22,343 nucleotides of DNA from Chara braunii. Taxonomy: Eukaryota > Streptophyta > Charophyceae > Charales > Characeae. Positions within the stretch are counted from its first letter, which is position 1. Each line of letters opens with the position of its first letter. Positions 1 through 10,553 of the stretch are shown one piece after another. The notes under the pieces were generated by a model. That model saw only the letters and a program-made list of their open reading frames with translations. It ran no database searches and was not told where the DNA came from. Location of the stretch: the NCBI GenBank assembly GCA_003427395.1, contig BFEA01000404.1, positions 950,548-972,890 of the forward strand. Direction: 5' to 3'. Made by a program: the position numbers and the translations under genes.

Positions 1-508
1 AAAAAGTGAGAAATACAGTTTGAAACCTCTTTCATTGGTCTACTTTTGCATTCAGTTGTTGAAGCCTTGTCATTCGTGCCTCCACTTTTTAGATACTTTA
101 TGTACATTATACATAAAATGATGTTGCGCAAGCAAGGAAGGGAGACAACTCTGCGATAACGTGCTAAATCTTTTGTTTAGGAATGTAGTTGTACAAATTG
201 TTGTCGTTTTGTCAATAACATATTGAAGAACGATTTTCGATTTTTATTTTTTTTCGTAGAGAATATGTTATGACCAATGCCCGTTCTAGGGAGTGCTTGA
301 AATAGACCGCCCTCACCAGAACGATAATCGTGGTGCAATTATATCTTTATTTTGTTGTCAAAATGAAACTGAACATTACTATCGACATTGTAAGTGTACT
401 TTGCTCCTCCTCGTGCATCTTTATAGTGTTGGTTTCCTATACACATCATGATGTCTTTCGCTGCAACTGATAGATGATGGATTATATTGTTCGTTTTACA
501 AACGAGTG
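1..508. other. AT-rich non-coding DNA
   Basis: No convincing gene is seen. The stretch is AT-rich with poly-T runs. The minus-strand open frame over 339-596 is largely the translation of the AC and CT microsatellites (a Val-Cys repeat and an Arg-Glu run), so it is not accepted as a gene. Confidence 0.6.
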
Positions 509-529
509 CTCTCTCTCTCTCTCTCTCTC
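509..529. repeat. (CT)n microsatellite
   Basis: About ten uninterrupted CT dinucleotides followed by CCGTGG. It lies 30 bp from an AC microsatellite of the same kind of simple repeat. Confidence 0.95.
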
Positions 530-554
530 CGTGGTTTGCCCCTTTCCAACAAAA

Positions 555-558
<4 letters not shown>

Positions 559-598
<40 letters not shown>
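559..598. repeat. (AC)n microsatellite
   Basis: Twenty uninterrupted AC dinucleotides, preceded by ATAT and ended by ACAT. Such pure runs are normally length-polymorphic. Confidence 0.97.
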
Positions 599-602
<4 letters not shown>

Positions 603-646
603 TCAAAAACATTAGATACACATAAACTTTAAAAATATGACACAAA

Positions 647-853
647 TTGAGAGAATATGATGTTTGTAGCTCTTTTCAACATATGGCACTGCACATTGAA
701 CACGTACAAGTAACATGTCACACTGCATATGACCCTCTCACAACCGCTTCCTTGTTCTTTGTGGTAAAGGGTGTCTGTGAATTACAATGTATTGCAAAAG
801 ACAAAAACCTTACATTAAATGCACCGGACAACAATCGAACCTTAATTTCTTGA
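647..853 (+). other. open reading segment of unknown nature
   Basis: A 68-codon open stretch that begins at a TTG directly after an in-frame TGA, so there is no good initiator; the first ATG lies inside it (682). The predicted peptide is cysteine-containing and mixed in composition, with no motif I recognise. In DNA this AT-rich a 68-codon run is mildly unusual but can arise by chance. It could be an exon remnant. It has no neighbours with which to form an operon-like or exon chain that I can support. Confidence 0.15.
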
Positions 854-1463
854 TTTAAATACAATTTTATGACTAAAGGAGTGTAAAACAGTGTACGAAG
901 GATTCTGAGTAATCATCTTGTATTCTACGGACACCGCATGTCCGTTTGCAATGTATACTCCTTTGATACGTCGTAGTCGGCAGGTGCGTTGTAATATCAT
1001 ACAAAATGTTGCGGTCATATTGAAAATGAATACGCACCTGTCGACCAACGTAGCATTGAAGACAAAAATAGTTAAAATTATGTAGTTGCGGAACATTATT
1101 ATCAGAATCAGTGAGAGTCATGTGTTGCTTTGACAATCTCTTTGATTAAAGTATGTTGGCACACACTTGGCGACGGCATCACCCCTGTATCATCCCTGTT
1201 CCTTGGACACGGGGAAACCCACACATGCCATAACATATTTAGACTACAAAATACAATGTAATTTTTTTTTTTCACCGCTAAATTTTCGAAAGGGAGCAGC
1301 AACCAAAACGGAGTCTTCTCAGTACAATATTGTGCCAGTTTTGTTGTAATGAAGAGTGATGACTATTCGTAGCGGACGAATAATTTTTTTTTTTTAATTT
1401 TTGAACGGTGTTGGTAAACTGTTTGTAAACAGACTTTCAACAATTTTTAAACAGGAGAGGTTG
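854..1463. other. AT-rich non-coding DNA
   Basis: Between 842 and 1136 open frames exist on both strands at once (two on -, one on +), because this patch is less AT-rich and poor in stops. None has a recognisable motif, so no gene is called. Poly-T runs occur at about 1262 and 1386. Confidence 0.5.
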
Positions 1464-1547
1464 TTTTTATACAAATTTTCAACATAACTTCAACTGATTA
1501 AGCTATTTTTATACACATTTTCAACATAACTTCTACTGATTACAAAC
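1464..1547. repeat. 42-bp tandem duplication
   Basis: Two adjacent 42-bp units (1464-1505 and 1506-1547) share TTTTTATACA, then ATTTTCAACATAACTTC, then ACTGATTA. They differ at a few positions only. This looks like a local tandem duplication with no coding role. Confidence 0.85.
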
Positions 1548-2886
1548 TGTTGGTCCATCAATGGAATGATATTATCCTGTATGACCAGTGTATTCAAAAG
1601 GAAGATTTCATTGGGATCCCATGTGTTCAACATGATATCTCATAAATTGTGTAGGGAACCTGATTTTCAATAGTTGAATATAGTACAAATCATACAAAAA
1701 TTCCGCATGTTCCGAAGCTGCATTTTTTCTGTTGTATTAGGAGGTCGAAGAAAACCGACATTAATCTTCATAACCGACAGTAATATTGGAGGCATTGCAA
1801 CATAGTCAGTGTCTGTAAGACTTCATTTACAGGTCTTAAAAAAAGACTTACGTTGTTGAGATGACACGTCGGTGGCGAGGAAAGTCAAGTTACATGCGGT
1901 GTTGTATAGTTGTTAAACTTGTTTTTTTTTTAGTTTTATTATGTAACATCTCGAATACATTTGTGCTCTATGATATGCTATAGACATCTCAACTATTAGA
2001 GAAGGTGAAGTGTATGTGCTCCTGATACGTGGGAGGAATGAAGTCAGATCCATGAAAGTGACGAATTCCAATGTAGTGACAGATATAAGATATTGATTTT
2101 TTTTTCCAAAAAATAAATAAAGAATATCAATCATGACTCAAAAATCAGTTGTTAAAGAGCAAATTGGTATAGAGTACAATTCCACAAATACAGATGATAT
2201 CATTGGTAAGTTGTCATTTTACAATCGTTATTAACTTTACCTATCTTCAATAAAATTGTTCAAGCTTGATATTTTATTGATTGGAAAGTGATATTGTGAG
2301 TGTAGCCTCATGTGGCAGAGTTGTAAGTTGTTGTCAGGTCTTAGAAAAGGAATAGATTACAGTTGCGTCACAAAAAAAAAAAAAACAATAATGATTGTTT
2401 ATATTTTAACCACACAAGGAAATAGCGTGATGCAGAGAAAGACAAAAGTGTTATTGACAACAATAACGAAAACAAATAGGGTCATCATAAAATACTTTTG
2501 GTTCTTATGGAAGTAACTTTCGGTAGACACATCACATGGAATATAGTCCGCATACTTGTCATAATACACGAAGTGTAAATTAATATTTGCTGAGTTTGTA
2601 CTTTTGTCAACTTAACACCGGAATATTTCAAACATCACTTTAATCATATTTTCATCGAAAAATTGTGAAAACTGCAATGATAAGAATAAAAAACGGACCA
2701 ACGTAAAAATAAAACTTGAAATGTGTTATATACATGATAGGCGATATACACAGCACAAATTTATGACAGTGATAACAAACGGAACATGACTTCTATACCT
2801 ATTTTGACACATAAAATCCAAATTTATTTTAACAAAAAACTATAAATTATATATTGTTTTATTGGTTGATTAAATCTAACTTGTAA
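1548..2886. other. AT-rich DNA, one possible first exon
   Basis: No clear gene. The only notable signal is an ATG at 2133 opening 24 codons that run into TTG|GTAAGT, a consensus-like splice donor at 2206. I could not follow it to a supported second exon. The 68-codon open frame at 2310-2516 contains a poly-A run read as lysines and has no motif. Confidence 0.35.
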
Positions 2887-3218
2887 GATGGCAGCATAAC
2901 TGAATATTGTAGTGATTCTCAACCCGAATACCCATTCACGTGTAGAATATCAATCTCCTGGAATGTCTGTATGACATATCAACCCACAATTAATTTTGTG
3001 GATCGAATACGACCTGCAAAATTTATGTTCTCAACGAATAATGCTCCAAATCGGCATGTGGTCAGACAAACACAGGATAGCAGCGAATCAGAAATAACCT
3101 GTAATATCATAATGGCGATATGATAGCAAGGATCTGGACACCAAGCTATGGGAGACCAATGAGTCAATGACGAAAAAATGCTTCATCATCTCGAATTCAA
3201 ATGGTGCAGTCAAAACCG
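2887..3218 (+). pseudogene. coding-like fragment with splice-donor-like end, unknown family
   Basis: Reading the + strand, 78 codons are open from 2887 (just after a TAA) to a TGA at 3121-3123. The reading then continues in the next frame from about 3116 to 3218 with no further stop and ends at CAAAACCG|GTAAGT, a strong match to a eukaryotic splice donor. So roughly 110 codons carry a single frame slip where random AT-rich DNA would give about seven stops. The peptide has a mixed, protein-like composition (for example NVCMTYQP and WETNESMTKKC). I do not recognise the family. It may be an exon of a dead gene, a decayed mobile-element protein, or chance; no acceptor or partner exon is established. 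Confidence 0.3.
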
Positions 3219-4139
3219 GTAAGTGTATAACTTGATTGCAGTTGCAAGGATATATCCAATGTGAACATTACTCAATGAGATTAAAATATTATATGTTTTA
3301 TTAACCACACTGTAAATTGAATAGCAAAAACATGAAATATAATGAAAGTCACTTCATTTAAGTGTTATCGTCGGATACGAAATGTTGTTTTTGCATGACC
3401 AAGATGACATCCTTATTAGGTGGAGGACATGCGGACCCGGTATGATGACCGGTCGGGAGATGGCAGGCGTACAGTTCACTAGTCTGATTGAAATGCACTA
3501 CATATTGGGTATCTTCGGAGGACACATGTTCATGACAAGGAAGACATCATATGCAAACATGTGCTCAATTAACACTATAAATAAGACTCTTTAAGTTTTT
3601 GTAACCAAACATTCCAGAAGTGCAAAACCACACAATGTTTTTTTATATTGAAAACTTGAAAAGTGAACAGGTTTTGCGACAATTGATTGGTCAACCTTTT
3701 GCGATAATTGTGGTCAATTAATGTTTGAGAGGATGCACTTGCTTTGCTTGTGTACGTAGCGTATAGTAGCAAGTGAAGTGCCCTTGAGTTCAATATGGTT
3801 TGCTTTATGAATATTTTATTATACAATAATCGTAACAACCATACTATTAAAAAAAAAAAAATTAATGAATGTTTACTGTGAGTGAAGCATAAAAAAAAAA
3901 AAAGTATTGTCCCCTCACAATTGTCGAGGGGTGGTTGCGTTTTGCAAATCTATACAAGTTGGGAGAAGGTAAGGCACATTATACATTCGTAATTGTCATA
4001 CATTATGGATAAACTCATATGCTATTTGTATAATGTAGAGCAAACACTACACTTGTACTATTTCACTGACATGGTAATTTCCCCTTGTTGCGGTTCATTT
4101 ATTTTTTTTTTCGAATTGACAACCTCATTAATATTGTTC
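3219..4139. other. AT-rich DNA, no supported gene
   Basis: An open frame of 70 codons lies on the + strand at 3382-3594, and the same DNA also reads acceptably in a second frame. Neither has a family signature, so no gene is called. Two poly-A runs flank 3850 and 3890. A donor-like GAAG|GTAAGG occurs at 3969. Confidence 0.4.
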
Positions 4140-4625
4140 GTATTTTATTAAAGTGTATATGAGGGAACATTGACATTAACAACCGTGGTCCAATAAATAG
4201 GATAGAATGTGGGCAAACCATGAGAGCTTGAGTTTGTAGAGGCAGTCGGGAAAACACATCGCAAGATGCATGAACCACAAGATGTTCCTATAATTTTTTC
4301 GTCCTCTGCTTTTTCATTATTGCAAGTCTCATAACTATATTATGAGGAACTTACACACACGCACAAACATAAACTGCAACGGTGACCAAACTGCAGTTAC
4401 ATTTGTGTGGTATGGAGGAAGTGTTGTGCTTGTGTTTATTTGCCCATTTTCCTCATAGATGTTTATGCTTTATTTTATTTCTTGAACTTACAAATTCTTA
4501 AATGTTACATACGTGCCGTCGAAGTGAATATGAAAGGATATTGTCATTAACACTGTGCTCAAGTAGATAAGACAGATTATGAATAAACCATGACATGACG
4601 ATTCCGCAAAGACAAGTACTACTGA
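4140..4625 (+). repeat. two diverged repeat blocks about 370 bp apart
   Basis: The blocks at about 4152-4235 and 4525-4605 share a similar string of words in the same order: GTGWATATGA, GACATTAAC or GTCATTAAC, a GTGxTC element, AGATAAGA or AATAGGATAGA, and AAACCATGA. Identity by eye is roughly 65-70% over about 80 bp. They read in equivalent frames but contain stops. They may be duplicated exons of a dead gene or two copies of a short dispersed repeat. Confidence 0.35.
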
Positions 4626-4775
4626 AGACAAAAACTTACGTAAAAGGTAAAGAAAAATGTACATAAGCAGGCTATAAGTGACGCATATTTTTTTGTGTAT
4701 GAAGTATATCTGGTAAAAACCAAAATAATATAATATTATTTTAGTAAGACGGGAGAAGGGGATATCTTATTTAAC

Positions 4776-4828
4776 ATCAATATGCACGATGCATCAATAT
4801 GTATGATACAAGATCAATATGTATGACA
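4776..4828. repeat. short ATCAATATG repeat, three copies
   Basis: ATCAATATG followed by a CAYGA- or TATGA-like tail starts at 4776, 4793 and 4813, so spacing is 17 and 20 bp. The array lies directly upstream of the coding-like stretch that follows. Confidence 0.6.
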
Positions 4829-5313
4829 CTCCGATCAAGCCTGGTGGGGAAATAAAGTGTGGGTTATTAATAAAGCAAAGCCGAGCGGATGGGAAAGCAG
4901 TAAGACGAATATGATACAATGGTCCGAAGGCGACAAATTGTCAATTAACTTTGAATGACAATTTCATAATAGGGAATCTCCGTTTGTGAGAACTAAAAGC
5001 GAGGAGACAGGGAATTGTGAAGCAACAAATAACGAATTATTATTAGCATGAATATACCACATTTGAAGTTATGTGTTTGGATAAGGTTGTTAAAAATAAT
5101 ACACAATACATTTAAGAATGTTGTGAGAATCTTTATTTGCTCATCGAACCATTTTCTGAGTGTGTGGAAGAAGCCGTTACCATTGAAGTATTAACTATTA
5201 TAATGCAAAACTTGATAGCAAATCAAACGCAATCAGCACAATGCCCAATGACTATTGTTTATGTTGACGAAATAATGGATATTTGTGCACATAGCGACGG
5301 AGTTGATTGGTAA
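4807..5313 (+). pseudogene. decayed coding-like stretch, unknown family
   Basis: One + strand frame can be read for 168 codons with four internal stops (TGA 4912, TGA 4987, TAG 5044, TAA 5113) and a final TAA at 5311. About eleven stops would be expected at this AT content. The last 65 codons (5116-5310) are fully open and give a mixed acidic peptide containing IVYVDEIMDICAHSDGVDW. No domain is recognised and there is no convincing start codon. The retrotransposon begins 112 bp downstream. It could be part of a dead host gene or of an older mobile element; chance cannot be ruled out. Confidence 0.3.
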
Positions 5314-5421
5314 TATATTGATAGTTTTTAGTTGTCATGTCGTGGGTGTATGTAAAACAATTAAGGACAACTATGGAAGGTGTTGCAAATATGAGAAAAT
5401 TCGAGTACTCATCAATAAAAG

Positions 5422-5425
5422 TTTA
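5422..5425. repeat. probable target-site duplication TTTA (left copy)
   Basis: TTTA precedes the TG of the left LTR and TTTA follows the CA of the right LTR at 14230-14233. Ty3/gypsy elements usually make 4-6 bp duplications. A four-base AT match in AT-rich DNA is weak evidence. The right side continues TTTAT, which would be a 5-bp site if one T of the left junction was lost. Confidence 0.5.
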
Positions 5426-6435
5426 TGTGAGGATTGAGCCCTCAAGTAAGGGTCTTGCCATGATGTACATGTTCTGGGCTAAGGCCCCAGCAAGCCTCGT
5501 GCCCGCCCTAAGTGAAGGCGGGCCAGCAAATCAACAAAAGCCCTCTGTGCCAACATTTCACGAAGTGGGGTCCATACAGTTGCAGCACGCCAGTTGGTTG
5601 GAGTGCACCGAGTCTCGGATTTCAGCAAATGCTGAAATGCCCAAAGCCTCTAAGTTAGTTAGGCCGACAATGCATGCTGGGTATAGAGGCTGAAAATGCC
5701 AAAGGGAAATCGACCCACTGTCTAAATCTGGCCACAAGCCTTAATAAAGGAAATGCAACGGCATTGCCCCGAAGCCCAACTGTATCACATTGGCTTCAGC
5801 CTCTGGGCCCTGGTCACAGGCTGAAGGGAGGCCGCCCGCACACTGCACTGGCATATAGGCAAGCAGGGGGAGTGGAGAGGGATCTTGGTCAATGCTGGCA
5901 CTTGCGGGCACGCTGCGCGGATGCATGTGTGTTGCGCTAAGAGCAAGCAGGCCAGCGCTAGGTGGTAGGGCGCTGCCTGCAGGCAAGGCACTGGCGGCCA
6001 TAGCCGGGCCGCATGAGGGTGTAGGAGAGGTGAAGGGTGAAGGTGGTCTTCGGAGGTGAAGGGCGCTGTGTGGGTAACAAGGGAGAGTGTGGGGAAGAGG
6101 ACACGTACCTGGTGGGGGTGTAGGTCAGCATTGGTGTTGACATCATCACTCGCTGGTAGTCAAGTTGTCTGGTTGCTGTTCATTGCTGTAGTTGTAGGAT
6201 AGGCTGTAGAGTAGATAGGGCGCCTGGCGCCATTCACAAGAGAGAGCTACATCTGGGTTATGCTGTTGGTGTTGCCCTGTTGGGAATTGACATTGACTCA
6301 CGATTCTTTTCTATCATTCTCAATTGGATGGTTACTCGGTTTCATGTGCTATCTGCTTTGGCTTTGACTACTTGGACTTCAGTGTGATTTTGCATTCTGA
6401 ATTTCTGTGCTTCGTCCATACTCATGTTCCTTGCA
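5426..6435 (+). repeat. left (5') LTR, 1010 bp
   Basis: Starts TGTGAGGATT and ends GTTCCTTGCA, so it keeps the TG...CA ends, and the tips form an imperfect inverted repeat (TGTGAGGA against TGCAAGGA). It aligns end to end with the right LTR, with about 74 substitutions, mostly transitions, plus two deletions of 22 and 20 bp. Each deletion is bounded by a short direct repeat (AGGCC, and TGCGCT). This LTR would drive transcription. Its TATA-like site reads TATAGAG where the right LTR has TATAAAG. Confidence 0.97.
5682..5688 (+). promoter_or_regulatory. degraded TATA-like box in left LTR
   Basis: TATAGAG at the position where the right LTR has TATAAAG (13456-13462). It sits about 260 bp into the LTR, a plausible place for the U3 promoter. 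The single A-to-G change would weaken it. Confidence 0.4.
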
Positions 6436-6438
6436 ATT

Positions 6439-6450
6439 TGGTATCGGAGC
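6439..6450 (+). other. primer-binding site for initiator tRNA-Met
   Basis: TGGTATCGGAGC lies three bases after the left LTR. The complement of the 3' end of the plant initiator tRNA-Met gives TGGTATCAGAGC, so 11 of 12 bases match. Animal and yeast initiator tRNAs have a different acceptor stem and fit less well, which supports a green-lineage host. This is where minus-strand DNA synthesis would be primed. Confidence 0.85.
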
Positions 6451-7733
6451 TGGTTTGATCGCCACTTACCTTCGGCATGCTGGCGTTATACAAACTTGGT
6501 GCGTTGATGATGCTTCTTCGCAGTTGGTACTTGTGACGTCAGGCCATTGATAGGAGCAGGCCCTGGGTAGAGAGGGGTGCGCCAGAAGGCTACAGACGAC
6601 ATTAATAGCCGTGGTAACAGGCGGAATGTTTGATTGATGATGAGAGCATGTTGATGTGGCATTGGACTAAGGTGGCACTGCATTGCGTTGTCGGTGGTAC
6701 CGAGGTCATGACCGGTCATCAAATGCAACATCAACTCAATTGGTGAGACAATCTGTGGTTGGGGGCAGATATCTCCAGGTATGTTGATCCCTTACCTTAT
6801 CTACCTTCTCAATCTCTTCTTACTGTGAGGAAGTGAGTCCAACTTGAGAGTCCTCTCTTTTGGTGAGGTGTCGTGAGCTCGCTACCTTGAGAGACAACAA
6901 TCTTCCCGGAAGCATCTGGAAGGAGAAAGGGCGGTGCCTCTGAAGGGCCCTTGTCAAAGCACTGGGTCACGGTCACCATGCCAACCCACAGGGAGTAGTG
7001 CACGCATGAGATGGCTGCTGTCCTATTTGGCACTTGCTGCGCTAATAGAAGTTCCTCCGGGTGTGCCAGCCCATGACAGATGCTTACCAGACCGTCTATA
7101 AACATTCCTGGTTGGGAGTTCATTGTGAATCTGGCTGTGATCGTCGTTCTGACTGCGACGTTAAAGAATTCCTTAAGAGATGGGGGAACTCTATAAATAC
7201 CTTCTGATCAGCCAGATCAAATGGACAGGAAGGCTCGTCGTCGTACGAGGGTAAATAAGAGTGGTTGGGCTGGCTTGCTCGGTGACAACTTGGGCACAGG
7301 GGTGGGCCGATACACACACGAAGACACTACTCGCTTAAAGATGTTGTTCGGCACGTTGGATTGAGGGGAGGGTAGGTTCCAATTAGTGCTCAACTGTTTA
7401 CACAACCATACCCATCAATCATACATCTGCTACATTGTCTTTTTGTACCTTTGATTAGTTGGTTGACGGACTGCTAACCTCACAGACAGATTAGTGTAGG
7501 ACTGTTGTATGCTACCATAGCCAGTTCTAACTAATGCTGTTGTAAGTGAACCAATCAGGGTGCATCTAGACTATGTAGACAATCTGTGTGAATGTTGTAG
7601 ACATGCCACTTGATTCAGTATAGTAAGGTACTCGCCGAACACAACTATTGTTAGAAAATTAGGTGTCGGTCAGATACATGCTGTGGTAGGATTCCACTAG
7701 GGGATTCTAGTGCAAAAACTATCTGCCTAACTA
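6451..7733 (+). other. long untranslated leader of the retrotransposon
   Basis: About 1.28 kb between PBS and the Gag ATG, without a long + strand frame. It contains a TATAAATA at 7192-7199 and a 104-codon open frame on the - strand at 6809-7123 that has no motif I recognise. Long leaders are known in plant gypsy elements. RNA packaging or internal-ribosome functions may lie here but nothing in the sequence proves it. Confidence 0.7.
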
Positions 7734-9579
7734 ATGAGTGGGTCAGATCATGTTGATGATAGACCTGACAATAGAAGACTAACACGTGCAGAGGCACTAA
7801 GGGTTCCGCACGTGTTCAGGACCTTAGACGAGGGAGAAGAAAGACGGCTTTGTGCCGAACGTAGAGCCCGTGCTCTAGCAGCAGGACTATAAGAAGCACA
7901 CAGAGTAGCAAGAGAGCGGGCAACAGCAGCCAGAGCAACAACAATGGCTAACGGTACCAGCGTCCTCATAAGGGACTAGTGGGACTCATTTGGGAATGCC
8001 AATAAGTTTCACAAGTTCCACGGGCACTTCCGGTTCAACAGGTTCTAGACAGTCTTCTAGTCAAATGGCGGGCTCGTAGTTCAGCCCGTTGACCCCGTGA
8101 GAGAGGGAGCTTAGGGAGATCCAACAGGTCGACAGGCTCCGCAAGAAGTTAGAGGAGGACTTGAAAAAGGCAACCGATAGAGAAAGAGAGATAAAAAGTA
8201 GAGCGGCCAGACTGCATACGTTAGAGGCTGACAAGGCTGCGTTAGAGGGATTGGACGAAACGGGTTTGTCTGACCCCCTGAAAGTGTTGAAGAACAACAT
8301 GTTGTCACTGCATGCGCACGTTGACAGCGGGATGGACTTCATGCAGAGCACTTTGAACCAGATCCTGGATGCATTGACAAAGCCAGGATTCCGGCCACCA
8401 GCACAATCGTCGTTGCCGTTAACGGCGATGTCAGGCCCCTTTTCCGTACAAGTTGGCACACAGCCAAGTGGTACGTCTGCAGCAGTCTCACATACTGTTG
8501 CGTCTTCTTCTTCGGGTCCAGCGGTGATTGCTACATCACCACAACAACTTGTTCCTTCACAGGGATAGCAGCAAGGTCAATGGTATCCTAAGACCCCGAT
8601 GAATCCGCCTCTTGCCTTCTCAGGTGAGAGAAAGGATGAGGAACTCAACACATGGTTGAGAACGATCCCGGTTTGGGTGAAGGCAACGAGGACCTTGCCT
8701 GAGGACGAAGTGGTAACTGCTGCATACTACCTTGAGGGTAAGGCAACCAAGTGGCTAGATGGTGTAGTCGTGAAGGCCGGGTACGGGCGACGCATGACGG
8801 ATTGGGCTAAGTCTTTGGCTTTAGACCAATTCATGAAAATGGTAGAAGCTCGATGACATAATCCGCAGGAGGCGCAAAGGGCCACTGATGCCATTAACAA
8901 ACTTGACCAACGCAGGTTTAGATCAGTTAGGGAGCTTACGACTACCGTTGAGAGCCTGATCCTCGTCCCTGATATCTACTACAGTGATCAGTTCCTGCTA
9001 ACTACGGTTGTTAGATATTTACCTGAGAACATCAGGAACTTACTGGACAGTGAGGCACGCACTGTGTACCATTCGTTTGAGACATTGTCTAGGAAGGCTT
9101 TAGATTTGGAGGCCACTCTAGGCAATGTTCAACCCACCTCACAGAATGACTCAAAGACGAAGAAGAGTCCTCAGGAGTGGAAAAAGAAGGGAGCAAAGTT
9201 GATGATGGTTGAATCTGATGGGACTCAAACTGAGATTGATGAACTCTCTGACCTGATGGACTATTCAGAGCAAGACGGCGAGGAGGTAGCTGAGGGTAGC
9301 ACCCTTGTCGCAGTAGTGAAGACTAAGGCAGGTGGCCGAGGGAAGGGCCAACCTAGGGGTCAAGGAAAGGCCGCCTCCAATAAGACAAAACAGGCTGATT
9401 GGGTTAAGGCAGGTCTTGATCAAGACGTGTGGCCTGACCGCCGAATGAGCGGCGCTTGTATCAACTGCGGGGAGTACGGACACACGCAGTACAAGTGTCA
9501 GAACGCTAAGGTTACGCAAAAAGTTGCTCCAAAGATGGGGGCAACTTATTCCCAGGCTTCAAGCTCAGGAAACACGTGA
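7734..9579 (+). pseudogene. gag: gag polyprotein (capsid and nucleocapsid), broken
   Basis: Gag would form the virus-like particle around the element's RNA. The start at ATG 7734 gives an Arg-rich N-terminus (LTRAEALRVP and a run of ER/AR residues). After a frame change near 8021-8024 come an acidic/basic heptad region likely to be a coiled coil (about 8104-8260), a Ser/Thr/Gln-rich linker (8400-8570), a retrotransposon-gag capsid-like segment (about 8600-9120, with FSGERKDEELNTWL and YYLEGKATKWL), a Lys/Gly/Arg-rich stretch (9331-9390) and one CCHC zinc knuckle at 9457-9498 (CINCGEYGHTQYKC). In-frame stops: TAA 7890, TAG 7977, TAG 8077, TGA 8098, TAG 8566, TGA 8854; several look like C-to-T changes in CGA or CAG codons. 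The natural end appears to be TGA 9577-9579. Confidence 0.9.
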
Positions 9580-10553
9580 GGCCAGTGGAAGTATTAGCTA
9601 CTTCTACTCAAGATGAAGTAGGAATGATACCCTCCCTACTTCATGACAAGACCCAGGCTAATGACCCCTTTGTCGCCCCGCAGACACAATTAGACCAAAC
9701 TATGCTCTGTACGTTAATTGTGTCTGAAACCTTGGAAAACTTGGAGAATGAGTGGTCAAACAAGGACCCTCGCGAGTCTTGGGTGGCGCTGAGAAAAGGT
9801 CCTAGAGGGGAACATTTCGTGGTGGACGTCGATGTAGGAGGCCGCAAATGTGGTGCCTTCATAGATATAGGCTCCACGCGGAATTACATAAGTCGCGACT
9901 GTTTGGAAAAGCTGCACCTACATGACCGGGTACGGCACCTAAGTAAACCAGTAGCATCTACTTTGGCCAACAAGGAGCGCATGATTGTAACAGATTACAT
10001 CAAGGACGTAGTCTGTACCTTCTCTTATGGAGGAGGTGAGCTTAACCATAAGATCTCGTTCTTGGTTAGTGACGACTTGCCATTCGATATGCTGTTAGGC
10101 ATGTACTACCTCGAAGTTGCTAAGCCCCAGTTCGACTTGGATAAGAAGGTGCTCAAACACAAGTTGCCCGAAGGCCGAACTGTCAGATTGACTAAGTTCA
10201 AGGCCAATAGCATTATAGATACCTATGGCTGCTTGTGCGCATCCGCATTCTGTAACTATTACAAGCAAAACGAAGAGGAGGTTATGTATCTTGTTTATGT
10301 CTCTGAGAAGAAGGAGGCCGTTAAAACACCCCCAGAGATAGAACGCGTCGTTGCTAAGTTCCCTGATCTGTTCGAGGAGCCCACAGGAGTTGTTGATAGG
10401 GAAGTCATCCACGCTATAGAAATCATTCCATGGAGTAAAACCCCAAAGGGAAGGATCTATAGGATGGCCCCTCCCGAATTAGATGAACTTCGGATGCAAC
10501 TAAAGGAGCTGACAGAGAAGGGTTGGATTCGGCCTAGTACTTCCCCTTACTAG
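9576..10553 (+). pseudogene. pol: pol segment 1: aspartic protease and start of RT
   Basis: A 325-codon open frame, shifted -1 relative to gag and open upstream across roughly the last 70 bases of gag. The retropepsin active site reads FIDIGSTRNYIS (Asp at 9864-9866); the usual D-[ST]-G is D-I-G here, so the catalytic Asp and Gly are kept but the middle residue is changed. The second protease signature, DMLLGMYYL (about residues 171-179), corresponds to the usual ILG motif. The end (residues about 280-325) is the standard gypsy RT lead-in, with RMAPPELDELRMQLKELTEKGWIRPSTSPY-like order. It stops at TAG 10551-10553, exactly where the RT fingers are deleted. The protease would mature Gag and Pol. 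Confidence 0.9.

Noticed and set aside
339-596. 85-codon open frame on the - strand
   Set aside because: Most of it is the translation of the AC and CT microsatellites.
842-1136. Overlapping open frames on both strands
   Set aside because: Three frames are open at once in a stop-poor patch, with no motif in any; a sign of composition, not coding.
3219-3241. GTAAGT...TTGCAG as an intron
   Set aside because: Only 23 bp, too short for a spliceosomal intron; the donor alone is noted.
8061-8459. 132-codon open frame on the - strand
   Set aside because: Antisense shadow of gag; the + strand frame has the coiled coil and matches the Gag layout.
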